A DNA stretch of 64,000 nucleotides from positions 1,279,501 to 1,343,500 of the forward strand of contig NZ_FSRB01000001.1 of the NCBI RefSeq assembly GCF_900129635.1, written 5' to 3'. A model generated the notes under the pieces. It was not told the DNA's origin. It made no database searches and saw nothing but the letters and a program-made list of their open reading frames with translations. Of the stretch, positions 8,433 to 18,231 are shown one piece after another; position 1 is the first letter of the stretch, and each line of letters opens with the position of its first letter. A program made the translations under genes and the position numbers. The stretch is from Singulisphaera sp. GP187. Lineage in GTDB: Bacteria; Planctomycetota; Planctomycetia; Isosphaerales; Isosphaeraceae.

Positions 8433-8521
8433 AACGAAGAGGATTGTATCCAAAGTGCCGCGACGGCTCGTCATGACGTCGAAGCCCTGTTGGCTGCACT
8501 TTGGATACAATCCTCTTCGTT
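8433..8521. repeat. 26-bp perfect inverted repeat with 37-nt spacer
   Basis: The arms at 8433-8458 and 8496-8521 are perfect reverse complements. The spacer contains its own 10-bp palindrome (CGTCATGACG). It lies downstream of the PIN toxin gene and ends 32 bp before the next ATG. There is no T-run beyond either arm, so it does not look like a simple terminator. It could be a small mobile-element remnant or a structured RNA element. Confidence 0.8.
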
Positions 8522-8553
8522 TGCAACGCCAATCCAAAGGAGCGATCCCATCC

Positions 8554-8913
8554 ATGCTACCAGTGAACCGCGGCATCCAACGCACCACCAGTGACCAGGT
8601 TGTACCCCCCACCACCACTGACCACTTACTCTCCGAGGACGAGCGACTAAACGCGGTGCGGGACCGGGAAGCGGTCGAGGCTCTGGGCCGGGAGCTGGAC
8701 CGGCGATTGATGCGACAGGCCATGTATCCCATCTACTACGATGCGGCCCGCAAGCAAGTCGCCGCCGGTGTCAGCCACGAGGCTATCCGGGCCGAACTGA
8801 ACATTAGGCTTGCCGATATCGAGGATGAATTCGATGCGTCCGTCGCCCGCGAGGCTTACGAAGACGCCTTGGCGGATCGGCCGCAGCCGCTCGACGCGGA
8901 AAGCAACTCATGA
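8554..8913 (+). CDS. Hypothetical protein linked to a recombinase remnant
   Basis: A 119-residue charged, mostly helical protein; no membrane segment or signal peptide. The start at 8554 follows an AAAGGAG at 8534-8540 with rather long spacing; an in-frame start at 8455 lies inside the inverted repeat and is less likely. The C-terminal half (YYDAARKQVAAGVSHEAIRAELNIRLADIEDEFDASVA, read in parts) looks like a compact helical domain. The stop overlaps the original start of the recombinase gene as ATGA (8910-8913), so the two were once an operon. Family not recognised; it may have been an accessory protein of the integrating element. Confidence 0.55.
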   Translation: MLPVNRGIQRTTSDQVVPPTTTDHLLSEDERLNAVRDREAVEALGRELDRRLMRQAMYPIYYDAARKQVAAGVSHEAIRAELNIRLADIEDEFDASVAREAYEDALADRPQPLDAESNS

Positions 8914-9300
8914 GCACCGATCTGGTGAGCACGCCGTCTCACGCCATCGCCCGCCACAATTGAAGGGTCGAAGCCAAATTTCTCCATGGGTCTGGTGAGC
9001 ACGCCGTCTCACGCCATCGCCCGCCACAGCGGCAGCCTGATCGTCCCGGCGATCGTCGCCGATGCCGGCGACCAGGCCGCCCGCCGCTTCGTCGAACTGT
9101 TCACCGCCACCATCCGCAACGCCAACACCCGCCAAGCCTAGGCCGGCCGTCCGCGATTTCTTCACCTTGTGCCAATTCCACTGCCTCGCCCTGCCCGCCC
9201 TCGAGCTGGTCCACGTCGCCGCCTCCATCGAAGCGATGACCACCAACCGATCAGTCTCACCGTCAAGCAACACCTGGCTGCAATTCAAGATGCTGTTCCT
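8910..9300 (+). pseudogene. Decayed N-terminus of a tyrosine recombinase (XerC/D-like integrase)
   Basis: A reading begins at ATG 8910 (STDLVSTPSHAIARH) but stops after 16 codons. The same sequence restarts at ATG 8986 and continues (SGSLIVPAIVADAGDQAARRFVELF, NTRQA) to a TAG at 9139-9141. Family-like sequence then goes on in a second frame (AVRDFFTLCQFHCLALPALELVHVAA) and a third (LTVKQHLAAI). This is the SAM-like N-terminal core-binding domain of phage-type integrases. The catalytic R-H-R-Y domain is absent because the sequence runs into the DUF1501 gene at 9304. At least two frameshifts plus truncation make it non-functional. Confidence 0.8.
8921..9028 (+). repeat. 38-bp direct duplication inside the recombinase remnant
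   Basis: The stretches 8921-8958 and 8991-9028 are identical over 38 bp and begin 70 bp apart. Both encode LVSTPSHAIARH. The second copy continues into the recombinase; the first is followed by a stop. A short tandem duplication created the break. Confidence 0.85.
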
Positions 9301-9303
9301 TGA

Positions 9304-10749
9304 TCATGAGACCAAGGCCTTAATGACGGTGCCATGTACGTCAGTGAGTCGGAAGTCGCGACCTTGGTAGCGGTAGGTCAATCGTTCATGGTCGATGCCC
9401 AGGCAGTGGAGGAGTGTGGCGTGCAGGTCATGGATGTGGACTGGGTCGGAAACAATGTTGTAGCCGTAATCATCCGTCTCGCCATGGACGATGCCCGGCT
9501 TGATGCCGCCGCCCGCCATCCACATCGAAAAGCAGCGCCCGTGATGGTCTCGGCCGTAGTCGTCCACTTGCCCACCCTGACCGTAAACGGTCCGGCCGAA
9601 TTCGCCGCCCCAGACGACGATGGTGTCATCGAGTAGCCCACGACGCTTGAGATCGGTAATAAGAGCCGCTTGGGGCTGGTCGATGTCGTGGCATTGCTTC
9701 GGGATGTTGGTGGGCAAGCCGCCGTGGTTGTCCCAACCTCGGTGGTAGAGTTGAACAAATCTTACGCCGCGTTCCACGAGCCGCCGCGCGAGCAGGCAAT
9801 TTGCGGCGAATGTGCCCGGGGTCCGAGATTCCGGGCCGTAGAAGTCGAAGGTCGACTGCGTTTCCTGAGAGAGGTCCGTCAGCTCGGGGACCGAGGCCTG
9901 CATCCGGAAGGCCATCTCGTACTGCGCCGTCCTCGTTTCGATCTCGGGGTCGCCGTCTTCCTCGAACCCTTGACGATTCAAGCGGGCGATCCCATCCAGC
10001 ATCGATCGGCGCAGCTTGCGATCGATACCGGGGGGGTCGGAGAGGTACAGGACCGCATCACGGCCGCTCCGGAGCTTGACACCTTGATGATTCGTCGGGA
10101 GGAAGCCGCTCCCCCAAAGGCGGTCGAGTAGCCCCTGGTTGGAGTCCTTGCCGCTGCCGTGTGAAATCATTACGACGAATGCAGGCAGGTCTTCGGTTTC
10201 GCTCCCCAAACCGTAGCTCAACCACGACCCCATCGAGGGGCGACCCGGTTGCTGTGCGCCGGTCTGGATGAAAGTGATCGCCGGATCATGATTGATGGCT
10301 TCGGTATGCATGGAGCGGACGATGCAGAGATCGTCAACGATTTTGGCGGTATGGGGTAAAAGCTCGCTCATCCAGGCGCCTGAGGCTCCGTGTTGAGCGA
10401 ACTTGAACTTGGGAGCGATTACGGGAAAGCTCTTCTGGCTGGAGGTCATTCCGGTCAGACGCTGGCCGTGGCGGATCGAGTCCGGGAGCTCAGTCCCATG
10501 GAGCCGGGCGAGCTCCGGCTTGTAATCGAGCATTTCCAGTTGGGATGGGCCACCCGACTGGAACAGGTAGATGACCCGCTTTGCCCTGGGTGCGAAGTGC
10601 GGCAATCCAGTGGCTTGATCGAGCGCTCCCAGGCTCTCCCTCTGGAGCAGCGCGGCGAGTGCCGTTGCGCCGAGGGCTCCCGAGCTTCCTCGAAAGAAGT
10701 GCCGTCGCGTGATTCCGGCGCCGGCTGCGAAATTCTGTAGCGGACGCAT
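9304..10749 (-). CDS. DUF1501 family exported protein
   Basis: A 481-residue protein of the DUF1501 family, an alkaline-phosphatase/sulfatase-superfamily fold abundant in planctomycetes. The N-terminus has a twin-arginine signal ([22 protein letters not shown], Arg15-Arg16), so it is exported folded. Typical blocks are present: [33 protein letters not shown] and the C-terminal [11 protein letters not shown]. His and Asp residues in YGRDHHG and DNHGGL probably bind metal. It starts 4 bp after the stop of the PSD1 gene and is always its partner in these genomes. The substrate is unknown; the pair is thought to act on polysaccharides or related polymers at the cell surface. Confidence 0.93.
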   Translation of the reverse strand: MRPLQNFAAGAGITRRHFFRGSSGALGATALAALLQRESLGALDQATGLPHFAPRAKRVIYLFQSGGPSQLEMLDYKPELARLHGTELPDSIRHGQRLTGMTSSQKSFPVIAPKFKFAQHGASGAWMSELLPHTAKIVDDLCIVRSMHTEAINHDPAITFIQTGAQQPGRPSMGSWLSYGLGSETEDLPAFVVMISHGSGKDSNQGLLDRLWGSGFLPTNHQGVKLRSGRDAVLYLSDPPGIDRKLRRSMLDGIARLNRQGFEEDGDPEIETRTAQYEMAFRMQASVPELTDLSQETQSTFDFYGPESRTPGTFAANCLLARRLVERGVRFVQLYHRGWDNHGGLPTNIPKQCHDIDQPQAALITDLKRRGLLDDTIVVWGGEFGRTVYGQGGQVDDYGRDHHGRCFSMWMAGGGIKPGIVHGETDDYGYNIVSDPVHIHDLHATLLHCLGIDHERLTYRYQGRDFRLTDVHGTVIKALVS

Positions 10750-10753
10750 CCAC

Positions 10754-13700
10754 TCACCTTTTGCTAATGACTTCGTCCAGGTTCAGAATCGTGCTACAGG
10801 TGACGGTCCAGGCAGCAAGCTCCGCCGGTTCGATCGCCGGGTTCCGCGGCGATTTGCCGACAGTAAGCAGCGTTTCCGCCGCGGTCCTGTCGTTGCGGAA
10901 CCGATCGAACGCTTGGTGATAGATCTCCGTAAGGATGGCTCGCTCCTCAGCGCGCGGCGATCGGGACGCAGCGAGCCGATAGCCAAGCTCCAAGCGTTCC
11001 TGGAAGCTTGATCCCGCCTCGAGCATGCGCTCAGCCAACTTGCGTGCCGCCTCCAGGTAGGTGGGATCATTCAGCAAGATCAGCGCCTGGAGCGGCGTGT
11101 TCGTTCGTCCCCGACGCACGACACAGACCTCGCGGTTCGTCGCGTCGAAATTCATCAACGCCGGGGGTGGGCAAGTGCGTTTCCAAAACGTGTACATGCT
11201 GCGCCGATAGAGCCCGTCGGCGTCGTCGGGAACGTACTTGGCTTTCCGCTCCACGGAGACTTCCTCCCAGAGACCTTCCGGCTGATACGGCTTGACGCTC
11301 GGACCGCCGACTTTGCCTCTCAAGAGTCCACTGATCGCGAGCGCGTTGTCCCGGACCGTCTCCGCCGGGAGCCGGAACCGGGGCCCGCGCGCGATCAGAC
11401 GGTTCTCGGGGTCGCGTTCGAGGATTTCAGGGGTGGCCCGCGATGCCTGGCGGTAGGCGGCCGAGGTCACGATCAACTGTTGCATGGCCTTGACGTTCCA
11501 GCCGGTCCGGATGAATTCGGTGGCCAGGTAGTCGAGGAGGTCGGGGTGGCTGGGAAGTTCGCCCATGGCGCCGAAGTCTTCGACCGTTTTTACCAGCCCG
11601 GTCCCGAAATACATCTCCCACCACCGATTGACCGCGACTCGTGCCGTCAGGGGATGAGCCGGATCCGTCATCCAGCGGGCGAGTCCCAGACGGTTGCGGG
11701 GTGCCTCCGCGGCCATCGGTTGAAAAACGGACGGGACGTTGGGCTCGACGGGGTCCCCCACCAGGTCGTACTGCCCGCGCTTGAGGATGAATGTCTCACG
11801 GGGCTTGGAGAGATCGCGCATCACCATCGCGATCGGCAGGGTTTTCTCGAACTCGTCCTTGCTCCGATCGAGGTCAGCCAGTTCCGACTTGAGTCGGGCA
11901 TAGTCGCGATCGATTCGGTCGAGGAAGAAGCGACGGAGTTGGGCACGCTGCTCGGGAGTGCGCTTCGGGCCTGGTACGGCCAGGATGTCGCCCGCGAACT
12001 CGAGGGCTTTTCCCGTGGCAAGCGTGGTGGCCTGATCGCGATCGAGGGCCACACCGAATCCGCGGAGGTCGTCCAGGCCCCCATTGAAGGGGAGCGACTT
12101 TTGGCGTAAGCCAAGGCGCAATGGCTGCTCGGTCGCGATCGTCCCGGTCAGGTTGTCGTTCGCCACCTCAACCGGGCTCAACTTGCCGTCGAGGTAGATC
12201 TTGATCCCTGCCGCCTTCCGCGAGCCGTCGTAGGTGACCAGAACGTGCCGCCATTCCTTCGGTTTTACCGAGTCCTTGGTGACCACCTTCAGGCCGTTGT
12301 CCGGCCAGTGGTGAATCAAGTGGCAGGCCACCCTCCCGTTCTCCCAGAGGATGTCGTATCCGCGGTATCCGGCCTCCTCATCCATTTTCGAGAGGATCGC
12401 CATCGGCCCGGACGAGTCGGGACGAATCCAGCATCCGACGGAGAACCCCGCTTGGCCGTCGGTGGTTCCTCGCTCGCCGAGGTCGACATAGGTCTGGTCG
12501 GCGAACTCGAGCGCTCCGGCAAGTTTCCCGGTCGTCCTCCGGGGCATTCCTCGGAGGGAGCCAGGCTGCCTGGAATTCACCGCATCTCCGACGAGTTCCC
12601 CCTCGGTTTCATCGAGTGCGAAGTGGAACTTGAGCCCCGCTTGCTTGATCTCGTCCCGCTCGGTGGGAGATGCGTCCCGTTCCCATCGCTCGCGGCCAAG
12701 TTCCGCCTCGGACTCCTGCCGAGCGATCTGACTGAGGAGGGCTTGCCGTTGGTCCTTGATCTCGGCCAGGCGTTTGCTCTGCGAGTCGGAGGGAACCTGC
12801 AAGTAAGGCTCGATGGCGACGGCTCCACCATAGCCTCCCTGCTTCTCGTCGAGGCTATTGAAGAAGCCGTAGAATTGGTAGTACTCCTTCTGAGAGAAGG
12901 GGTCGTACTTGTGGTCGTGGCAGCGCGCACACTGCAACGAAAGGCCAAGGAAGACGGTGGCGGTGGCGTGCACTCGATCCGCCACATATTCCACGCGGTA
13001 TTCCTCAGGGATGATCCCGCCTTCCGTATTGTGGCCTTGGTTGCGGTGAAATCCGGACGCGACCTTTTGTTCCAGGGTGGGAGTCGGCAGCAAGTCGCCG
13101 GCGAGTTGTTCGGTGATGAACTGATCGTACGGTTGATTGCGCTGAAATGCGTGGATGACCCAGTCACGCCAGGGCCACATGGTTCGGTCTTCGTCGTTAT
13201 TGTAGCCATTGGTGTCCGCGTACCGCGCCGCGTCGAGCCAAGTCATCGCCATCCGCTCGGCGTATCGGGGAGATGCGAGGAGGCGGTCCACGACGCGTTC
13301 GTAGGCGTCGCTCGCACTGTCCGCGAGAAAGGCGTTCTGTTCGTCCAAGGTCGGCGGTAGGCCCGTGAGGTCGAGCGTCACGCGGCGGAGCAAGGTCAGT
13401 CGATCCGCTTCCGGCGCTGGTTTTAGCCCCTCGTGCTCGAGCCGGTGGCGGATGAAGTGATCGATCGGGTTCTTCACGCCGGTCGCACCTCGAAGTGCGG
13501 GGATCTCCGGGCGCTTCGGTGGAACGAAAGCCCAGTGTTGGCTGTACTCGGCCCCTTGGGCAACCCAGTTGCGGAGCAGGCGTTTCTGGCTGGGATTGAG
13601 GTCTTTCTTCGCCGCAGGCGGAGGCATCCGGTCGGCGTCGTCTTCCGACTCGATCCGTTCGATCAGCGCACTGGCCTCGACGTCCCCCGGAACAATCGCC

Positions 13701-13972
13701 TCGAGTGCGACGGCGGACTCTCGGCGGTCGAGCCGGAGCTTCGCCTTGCGGGCTGCCTCGTCGGGCCCGTGACACGTCCAGCAATGTTCCGCGAGAATCG
13801 GCCGAATTTCGCGGGCGAAGTCCACCGGCTTCGTGACGGGGGACTCCTCCGCCATGGCGATACCGTCCGTGAAGAGCACGGCAATCGTGAATCCGAGCTG
13901 ACCGACCCACAACCGTCGTCGACCCCCGCGGGCAAGGGTGTGTTGGAATGGCTGGACGTCTCTACCCGTCAT
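10754..13972 (-). CDS. PSD1 / DUF1549-DUF1553 protein with cytochrome-c-like and LamG domains
   Basis: Start chosen at ATG 13972 (GAGG ~10 bp upstream); the product is 1072 residues. In order: a signal peptide; a planctomycete cytochrome-c-like domain with heme-binding CWTCH at ~64-68 and the closing W-V-x-x-G; DUF1549 ([16 protein letters not shown] onward) containing a second CxxCH, CARCH, at ~348-352; a LamG/concanavalin-like domain (~440-640: [35 protein letters not shown]); then DUF1553 in the C-terminal third ([35 protein letters not shown]). It is probably a secreted heme protein acting on a bound glycan. The LamG insert between DUF1549 and DUF1553 is a known architecture. It forms an operon with the DUF1501 gene. 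Confidence 0.93.
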   Translation of the reverse strand: MTGRDVQPFQHTLARGGRRRLWVGQLGFTIAVLFTDGIAMAEESPVTKPVDFAREIRPILAEHCWTCHGPDEAARKAKLRLDRRESAVALEAIVPGDVEASALIERIESEDDADRMPPPAAKKDLNPSQKRLLRNWVAQGAEYSQHWAFVPPKRPEIPALRGATGVKNPIDHFIRHRLEHEGLKPAPEADRLTLLRRVTLDLTGLPPTLDEQNAFLADSASDAYERVVDRLLASPRYAERMAMTWLDAARYADTNGYNNDEDRTMWPWRDWVIHAFQRNQPYDQFITEQLAGDLLPTPTLEQKVASGFHRNQGHNTEGGIIPEEYRVEYVADRVHATATVFLGLSLQCARCHDHKYDPFSQKEYYQFYGFFNSLDEKQGGYGGAVAIEPYLQVPSDSQSKRLAEIKDQRQALLSQIARQESEAELGRERWERDASPTERDEIKQAGLKFHFALDETEGELVGDAVNSRQPGSLRGMPRRTTGKLAGALEFADQTYVDLGERGTTDGQAGFSVGCWIRPDSSGPMAILSKMDEEAGYRGYDILWENGRVACHLIHHWPDNGLKVVTKDSVKPKEWRHVLVTYDGSRKAAGIKIYLDGKLSPVEVANDNLTGTIATEQPLRLGLRQKSLPFNGGLDDLRGFGVALDRDQATTLATGKALEFAGDILAVPGPKRTPEQRAQLRRFFLDRIDRDYARLKSELADLDRSKDEFEKTLPIAMVMRDLSKPRETFILKRGQYDLVGDPVEPNVPSVFQPMAAEAPRNRLGLARWMTDPAHPLTARVAVNRWWEMYFGTGLVKTVEDFGAMGELPSHPDLLDYLATEFIRTGWNVKAMQQLIVTSAAYRQASRATPEILERDPENRLIARGPRFRLPAETVRDNALAISGLLRGKVGGPSVKPYQPEGLWEEVSVERKAKYVPDDADGLYRRSMYTFWKRTCPPPALMNFDATNREVCVVRRGRTNTPLQALILLNDPTYLEAARKLAERMLEAGSSFQERLELGYRLAASRSPRAEERAILTEIYHQAFDRFRNDRTAAETLLTVGKSPRNPAIEPAELAAWTVTCSTILNLDEVISKR

Positions 13973-14571
13973 TCTCGTTGACCTCGATAATCCCACCAGC
14001 GATTCCAGTCCCGTCGAGACGGGATGACAATCCTACGGTCCGATCGACGGTCGTCCGGTCGCGCGGATCCCGCTTCCCTCCTCCAACTCACCATCGAAGG
14101 ACCACGGCTAACCCGCCGCTGATCGCCAATCCCGGGAGAATTCTGCGATGATTCAACTCGTCTTGAAAGCAAGACTTACAGCATGCGTACCGGCGGTTGG
14201 AGGGAGACCTTGGCCTACCGGATCTCACAGGTCCTGGAGACTCGGAAGTCCTCAGCGTCCACGATACCCGTTCGGACCGGTTTTGAGAAAGCTCCCTGTC
14301 CCCCTGGAGCTTGAGCCCAATCGGTCAATCCCTTGGGAACGAGTGGCCGCGCGGGGCGAGCGGGCGAGTTGCCCCACGGTTGAGACCGGAGCGAGCGGCG
14401 CCGAGGCTCCCTAGAATCTCGGGGGTTCCTCTATAGAATACAGATAGTAGTTCATGTTTAGTCGTTAGCCGCTTGTCGAAACCTGAACTGACACCGGGTT
14501 TATTTTGACAAAACTCAGAGAACAATCCATGCTTCCTGAATTACCCAGATTTCTTGTCAGAGCCTGGTTTA
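13973..14571. other. Intergenic region, no gene seen
   Basis: About 600 bp upstream of the PSD1-DUF1501 operon and downstream of the TIGR03067 gene. It should hold the operon promoter, but I cannot identify one with confidence. No frame has family-like sequence. Confidence 0.5.
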
Positions 14572-15141
14572 TCACGGGGCCGGGGCGACGGCATTCGCGG
14601 GCGTTGACTTCCGCTCGAAGAACATCACTGTGAGCGGCGTGCCTTCCTGGGAGGCGAATCGGGTCGGGCGTTGAGTATTCTTCTTCTCTGCGTTCAGACA
14701 AATCACCAGCGTGCCCCGATCGATCATGTAGATTCCGAGAAGCGATTCCCCGATATCGTCCCGGACAAGGTCGATCGTTTTCGGGCTCGTTGACGAATTG
14801 AGTCGCACTTTGTAGAAAAGCTTTCGAGGCTTGCCGTTCGGTTGAGCACGAAACCACGAATCGCCCATGAAGATCGGCGAGTACAGCGCGTCAAATTCGT
14901 CACCTTCGACACCGATTGGCTGTTTCTTACCACTAATTTCCGACGAATAGCACGTCCAGCTCCCTTGGAACGCGGCGAGTTCTCGCCTCGCTCCCTCCTC
15001 GCCGGGACCGATTGCCTTCGTTGCATCGTCGGCGAGAGAATTGTTGTCCCCTGGAACAGCCAGGGAGAGACTTGCGACCAGGACAATCGCGAACCCGAAC
15101 CTGACACTCAGAGTGCTGAATTTCATCGGATTATCACTCAT
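14572..15141 (-). CDS. TIGR03067-family exported protein
   Basis: Start chosen at ATG 15141: GGGAGG lies ~9 bp upstream and the protein then opens with a good signal peptide (FGFAIVLVASLSLAVPG). The product has 189 residues. The mature part carries the planctomycete TIGR03067 lipocalin-like pattern: ELAAFQGSWTC, a middle strand pair, TIDLVRDD, LGIYMIDRGTLVICLN, RPTRFASQEGTPLTVMFFERK. The LQGTW-like start and the R-P-x-x-F end are diagnostic. The C-terminus ends in a short Pro/Ala tail. These proteins are exported and of unknown function. Confidence 0.88.
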   Translation of the reverse strand: MSDNPMKFSTLSVRFGFAIVLVASLSLAVPGDNNSLADDATKAIGPGEEGARRELAAFQGSWTCYSSEISGKKQPIGVEGDEFDALYSPIFMGDSWFRAQPNGKPRKLFYKVRLNSSTSPKTIDLVRDDIGESLLGIYMIDRGTLVICLNAEKKNTQRPTRFASQEGTPLTVMFFERKSTPANAVAPAP

Positions 15142-15286
15142 CAGAAGCACCTCCCTACATGACTTTGTGCCGGCATGAACGGGGACGGTAGCCCGATCGA
15201 TTGACTTTGCGGGCCACGTCCCACAACCTTGGACTGATCGCATCCGGCTCTGCCCCGTGGGCAGAATGGCCGGCTTGTCGGCCAAA

Positions 15287-15436
15287 TCACCGTGATCGCG
15301 GATTGAGGATCCGGTCGTTTTGTTCGTGGATGATGGTCAGCAGGTCATTCTGGAGCCGCTCAGCCTCTCCCTGGTGGAACGTCGCCAGGTAAACCGACAG
15401 TTCGATCGCCGACGATCGGAGACGAGTCAGTGACAT
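15287..15436 (-). CDS. Possible 49-residue protein
   Basis: A short frame from ATG 15436, with AGAGAGG 5 bp upstream, to TGA at 15287. The product is amphipathic and helical (SSAIELSVYLATFHQGEAERLQNDLLTIIHEQNDRIL, read in parts), with no signal or membrane segment. Nothing known was recognised. The ribosome site and composition make it plausible but unproven. Confidence 0.4.
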   Translation of the reverse strand: MSLTRLRSSAIELSVYLATFHQGEAERLQNDLLTIIHEQNDRILNPRSR

Positions 15437-15647
15437 GATGCCTCTCTGTTGAATGGAGAGAAGCACCGCGATTCAACATTCTACAAGTCAGCCTGTAAGC
15501 GTTTGATCTGTTGTATATTCGTATGCATGGCTATAAAAAGCAAGACATGGCATTGTAATTAATTAGAACATTATTGAAAATTCACACTTGGGACTTTCAA
15601 GCGTATCCGTTCACGGCCCGAACCTTTCGTGCCGTAATACTTCTACC

Positions 15648-15806
15648 ATGATCCCCATGCCTCCTATCCCTGAGCCGCTCTGGAACACCGTCCCACAGGA
15701 AGCCCAGATCGCCATCCTGGACCTCTTGGACTCCGTCAACGGACGGGTCCTTGAACTGGAGCAACGTGTCAGCGATCTCTGCGAAGGTCTTACACCCACT
15801 CCCTGA
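15648..15806 (+). pseudogene. Possible IS66-type transposase N-terminal remnant
   Basis: A 52-residue frame starting PMPPIPEPLWNTVPQEAQ, followed by a coiled-coil-like stretch (LLDSVNGRVLELEQRVSDL). This resembles the N-terminal leader of IS66-type transposases (P-x-P-x-LW, then a helical segment before the zinc-finger region). The frame ends where the family would continue and no downstream transposase sequence is visible. The surrounding 15437-15647 and 15807-16075 show no supported gene; one frame ending at 16038 (KFYAGKENATPIGRPIRIVD) looks like a coding relic but I cannot place it. Confidence 0.35.
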
Positions 15807-16075
15807 GCGTTTGGAGGCCGAAGCCTCCCGTTCCTGTCTGCCCCACAGTACGGATCTGACGAAGACGTCTCTCGATGTTTCCGAAAGCGTCGAGTTGGGG
15901 ATGACTTGGTTCTCGCCACCCCAGACACTTTCTGTCCCTTCAAAGTTTTACGCCGGGAAGGAAAATGCCACCCCGATCGGCCGACCGATCCGGATCGTGG
16001 ACAAGGGGGCGAAGCCGGTCACCGAGGTCATCGCCTGAGCCTGGGTCGCCGCGACGAGCGAACGCGGGTGTATGA

Positions 16076-17122
16076 TCAAATTCCAAACTGTTCACGGAAC
16101 TGGACGAGGTTTTCGCGGCGGCCGAGGATGACGATCTTGTCGTCGACGCCAAACGGTTCGTCGCCCGAGGGAGGGAACTCGACGCGGCCGTCGGCCCGCT
16201 TGATCGCGATGACGATGACGCCGGTGCGGCGGCCGATATCAGCGTCGCGGAGCGTCATTCGGTGGAGGGTACTTCCTTCTTTGATCGGCAGGTCGTCCAT
16301 CTCGATGGCCAGGTGGGAGCTTTGCGTCACCAGTTCGGTGAACTCGACGGCCGAGGGGTTGATCAGGAGCGAGACAATCCGCCTCGCCCCGATCGCCGAC
16401 GGCAGCACCACGTGGTCCGCGCCCGCTTGGCGGAGCTTTTTGAGCGTCGTCGGCTGCTCGGCGCGGGCCACGATCATGACGTTGGGTGCCATCTGGCGCG
16501 CGGTCAGGGTGATGAAGACGGTCTCGGCGTCGGAGGGCAGGGCCGTCACCAGGGTTTTGGCCCGTAGCAGGCCCGCCTCGCCGAGCACTTGCTCCTCGGT
16601 GGCGTCCCCTTGGACGTAGAGGAGGCCTTGCCGCTCGATCTCGGCGATTCGCTCGTCAGCGGGCTCGATGATCACGAGCGAAAGGCCCGCCGCGATGAGA
16701 TCGTCGGTGACGAGCCTGCCAACCCGGCCGAAGCCGGCGACAATCGTGTGCCCGCTGAGCTGCTCGATCTGACGACGCATGCGCTGGTGCCCCAGGAGGG
16801 TTCGGATCTCTCCTTCCGCCAGGAACTGGACGAAACCGCCCAGCATATAGGCGACCGCGACCGACCCCAGCGCGATGATGATCATCGTGTGGACCCGCGC
16901 CGCGGTCGTGATCACCGGATGGACCTCGCCGTAACCGACCGTCGACATCGTGATCACGACCATGTAGACGGAGTCGAACAGGGTCCACCCGTTCGCCACA
17001 TAGCCGATCACCCCGAAAATCATCACCAACAGCACGCCGATCACGCCTTGGAGCATTCGCCGGATCGACCGACGTTGCCAGAAGCTCGGGATCGCGCGAG
17101 TCGCGGTTTGGGAGATGGCCAT
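16076..17122 (-). CDS. Two-TM potassium channel with RCK (TrkA-N/TrkA-C) domains
   Basis: A 348-residue channel protein. TM1 is at ~22-45 (MLQGVIGVLLVMIFGVIGYV), the pore helix and selectivity filter follow (MVVITMSTVGYGEVHP, with TVGYG), and TM2 is at ~78-100. An RCK-N Rossmann domain starts at ~125 (HTIVAGFGRVGRLVTDDL, the G-x-G-x-x-G nucleotide site). An RCK-C domain fills the last ~90 residues (IEMDDLPIKEGSTL to DKIVILGRRENL). It is the MthK-like architecture: K+ flux across the inner membrane gated by a ligand on the cytoplasmic ring. It stands alone, 87 bp after the RbsC gene on the same strand. Confidence 0.95.
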   Translation of the reverse strand: MAISQTATRAIPSFWQRRSIRRMLQGVIGVLLVMIFGVIGYVANGWTLFDSVYMVVITMSTVGYGEVHPVITTAARVHTMIIIALGSVAVAYMLGGFVQFLAEGEIRTLLGHQRMRRQIEQLSGHTIVAGFGRVGRLVTDDLIAAGLSLVIIEPADERIAEIERQGLLYVQGDATEEQVLGEAGLLRAKTLVTALPSDAETVFITLTARQMAPNVMIVARAEQPTTLKKLRQAGADHVVLPSAIGARRIVSLLINPSAVEFTELVTQSSHLAIEMDDLPIKEGSTLHRMTLRDADIGRRTGVIVIAIKRADGRVEFPPSGDEPFGVDDKIVILGRRENLVQFREQFGI

Positions 17123-17208
17123 ACGTGGCTCGGACTCGGCCCGAAGTCATGAACAAGACTGAGTCCAGCCACTCCAGTGACCAGTAACCGACGCCCCCGC
17201 GCGATCGA

Positions 17209-18231
17209 TCAGGCGCGTCCCCGGAACCGCTGGTTGAACGCCACGGCAAGCACGACCACGGTGCCCAGCACCAAGCCTTCAATCTGGGACGGGTCGACCC
17301 CCTTCACCACGATCGCGGTCCCCTTGATCACGATCTGGATCAGGAAGAGGCCGAGCACGGTGCCTCGGATCGACCCGAGTCCTCCCGAGAGGCTACAACC
17401 ACCCACGACCGCGGCCGTGATCGCATAGAGTTCGTACGAGACACCGAGCCGAGGGTCGGCCTGTCCGCTCCGGCCGGTGAACAGGATTCCCCCCAGGGCC
17501 GCGAGCATGCCGGAAAGGCCGTAAGCCACCGCCTTGAGCCGTCGCGTCGGCAGGCCGCTCAGCCGCGCGGCCGTCTCGTTGCCCCCCAACGCATAGAGGT
17601 GCCGTCCCAGAACGGTCTTGCCCATCATGATGCTGGCCGTGATTGCGACCACGGTGAAGATCGCCAGGGTCCACTTCGGTTCTTTTCCCAAGATCCGATA
17701 AGAGTCGAAGGGAATGTTGATCGACTGGTTCTTGCAGAGGAGCATCGCCACGCTCCTCAGACCGGCCATCGTCGCCAAGGTCGCGATGAACGGCGGCAGA
17801 CCGAGCCAGTTGATCATGAAGGCATGACCCAGGCCAATTCCGAGTCCCATGAGCAAGGTCAATGCGATGGCCAACGCGACCAGTGCGTCGGAGGGGGGAA
17901 GCGCCGTCGGCTCGCCCCCACGCAGCCAGTCGGTCAAGAGTTTCGCGCTCACGATCGAGGCCAGCGCGACCACCGAACCGACCGAGAGGTCGATCCCCCC
18001 GGTGATGATCACCAACGCCGCGCCGATCGAGAGCACCCCGAAGAGGGCGACCTGATGAAAGAGCGCCTGCTGGGTGTACGCCGAGAAGAAGCTATGGGAG
18101 GGGTTGAAGACGTAGATCAGGGCCAGCACCACAACGATGCCGGCCACCAGCCCCCATTCCGGTGCGCGGAAGATCGACGCCCAGGACCGGCCCTCCTTGG
18201 CGGCCAACCGAGTTGCTGAGTCGTTCGTCAT
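17209..18231 (-). CDS. ABC sugar transporter permease (RbsC-like)
   Basis: Start set at ATG 18231, which overlaps the stop of the binding-protein gene (ATGA); an upstream start would lie inside that gene. The 340-residue protein has eight to ten hydrophobic segments. It also has the family signature ALVIITGGIDLSVGSVVALASIVSA and the cytoplasmic loop GGNETAARLSGLPTRRLKAVAYGLSG (EAA-like), plus the C-terminal G-x-L-x-G-G-x-G-S-I-R-G-T block. It is the inner-membrane channel of a ribose/monosaccharide-type ABC importer. No ATPase gene (RbsA type) is adjacent, so it must work with a subunit encoded elsewhere. Confidence 0.93.
   Translation of the reverse strand: MTNDSATRLAAKEGRSWASIFRAPEWGLVAGIVVVLALIYVFNPSHSFFSAYTQQALFHQVALFGVLSIGAALVIITGGIDLSVGSVVALASIVSAKLLTDWLRGGEPTALPPSDALVALAIALTLLMGLGIGLGHAFMINWLGLPPFIATLATMAGLRSVAMLLCKNQSINIPFDSYRILGKEPKWTLAIFTVVAITASIMMGKTVLGRHLYALGGNETAARLSGLPTRRLKAVAYGLSGMLAALGGILFTGRSGQADPRLGVSYELYAITAAVVGGCSLSGGLGSIRGTVLGLFLIQIVIKGTAIVVKGVDPSQIEGLVLGTVVVLAVAFNQRFRGRA

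Noticed and set aside
12245..13360. 371-codon frame antisense to the PSD1 gene
   Set aside because: Shadow frame; no protein-like pattern.
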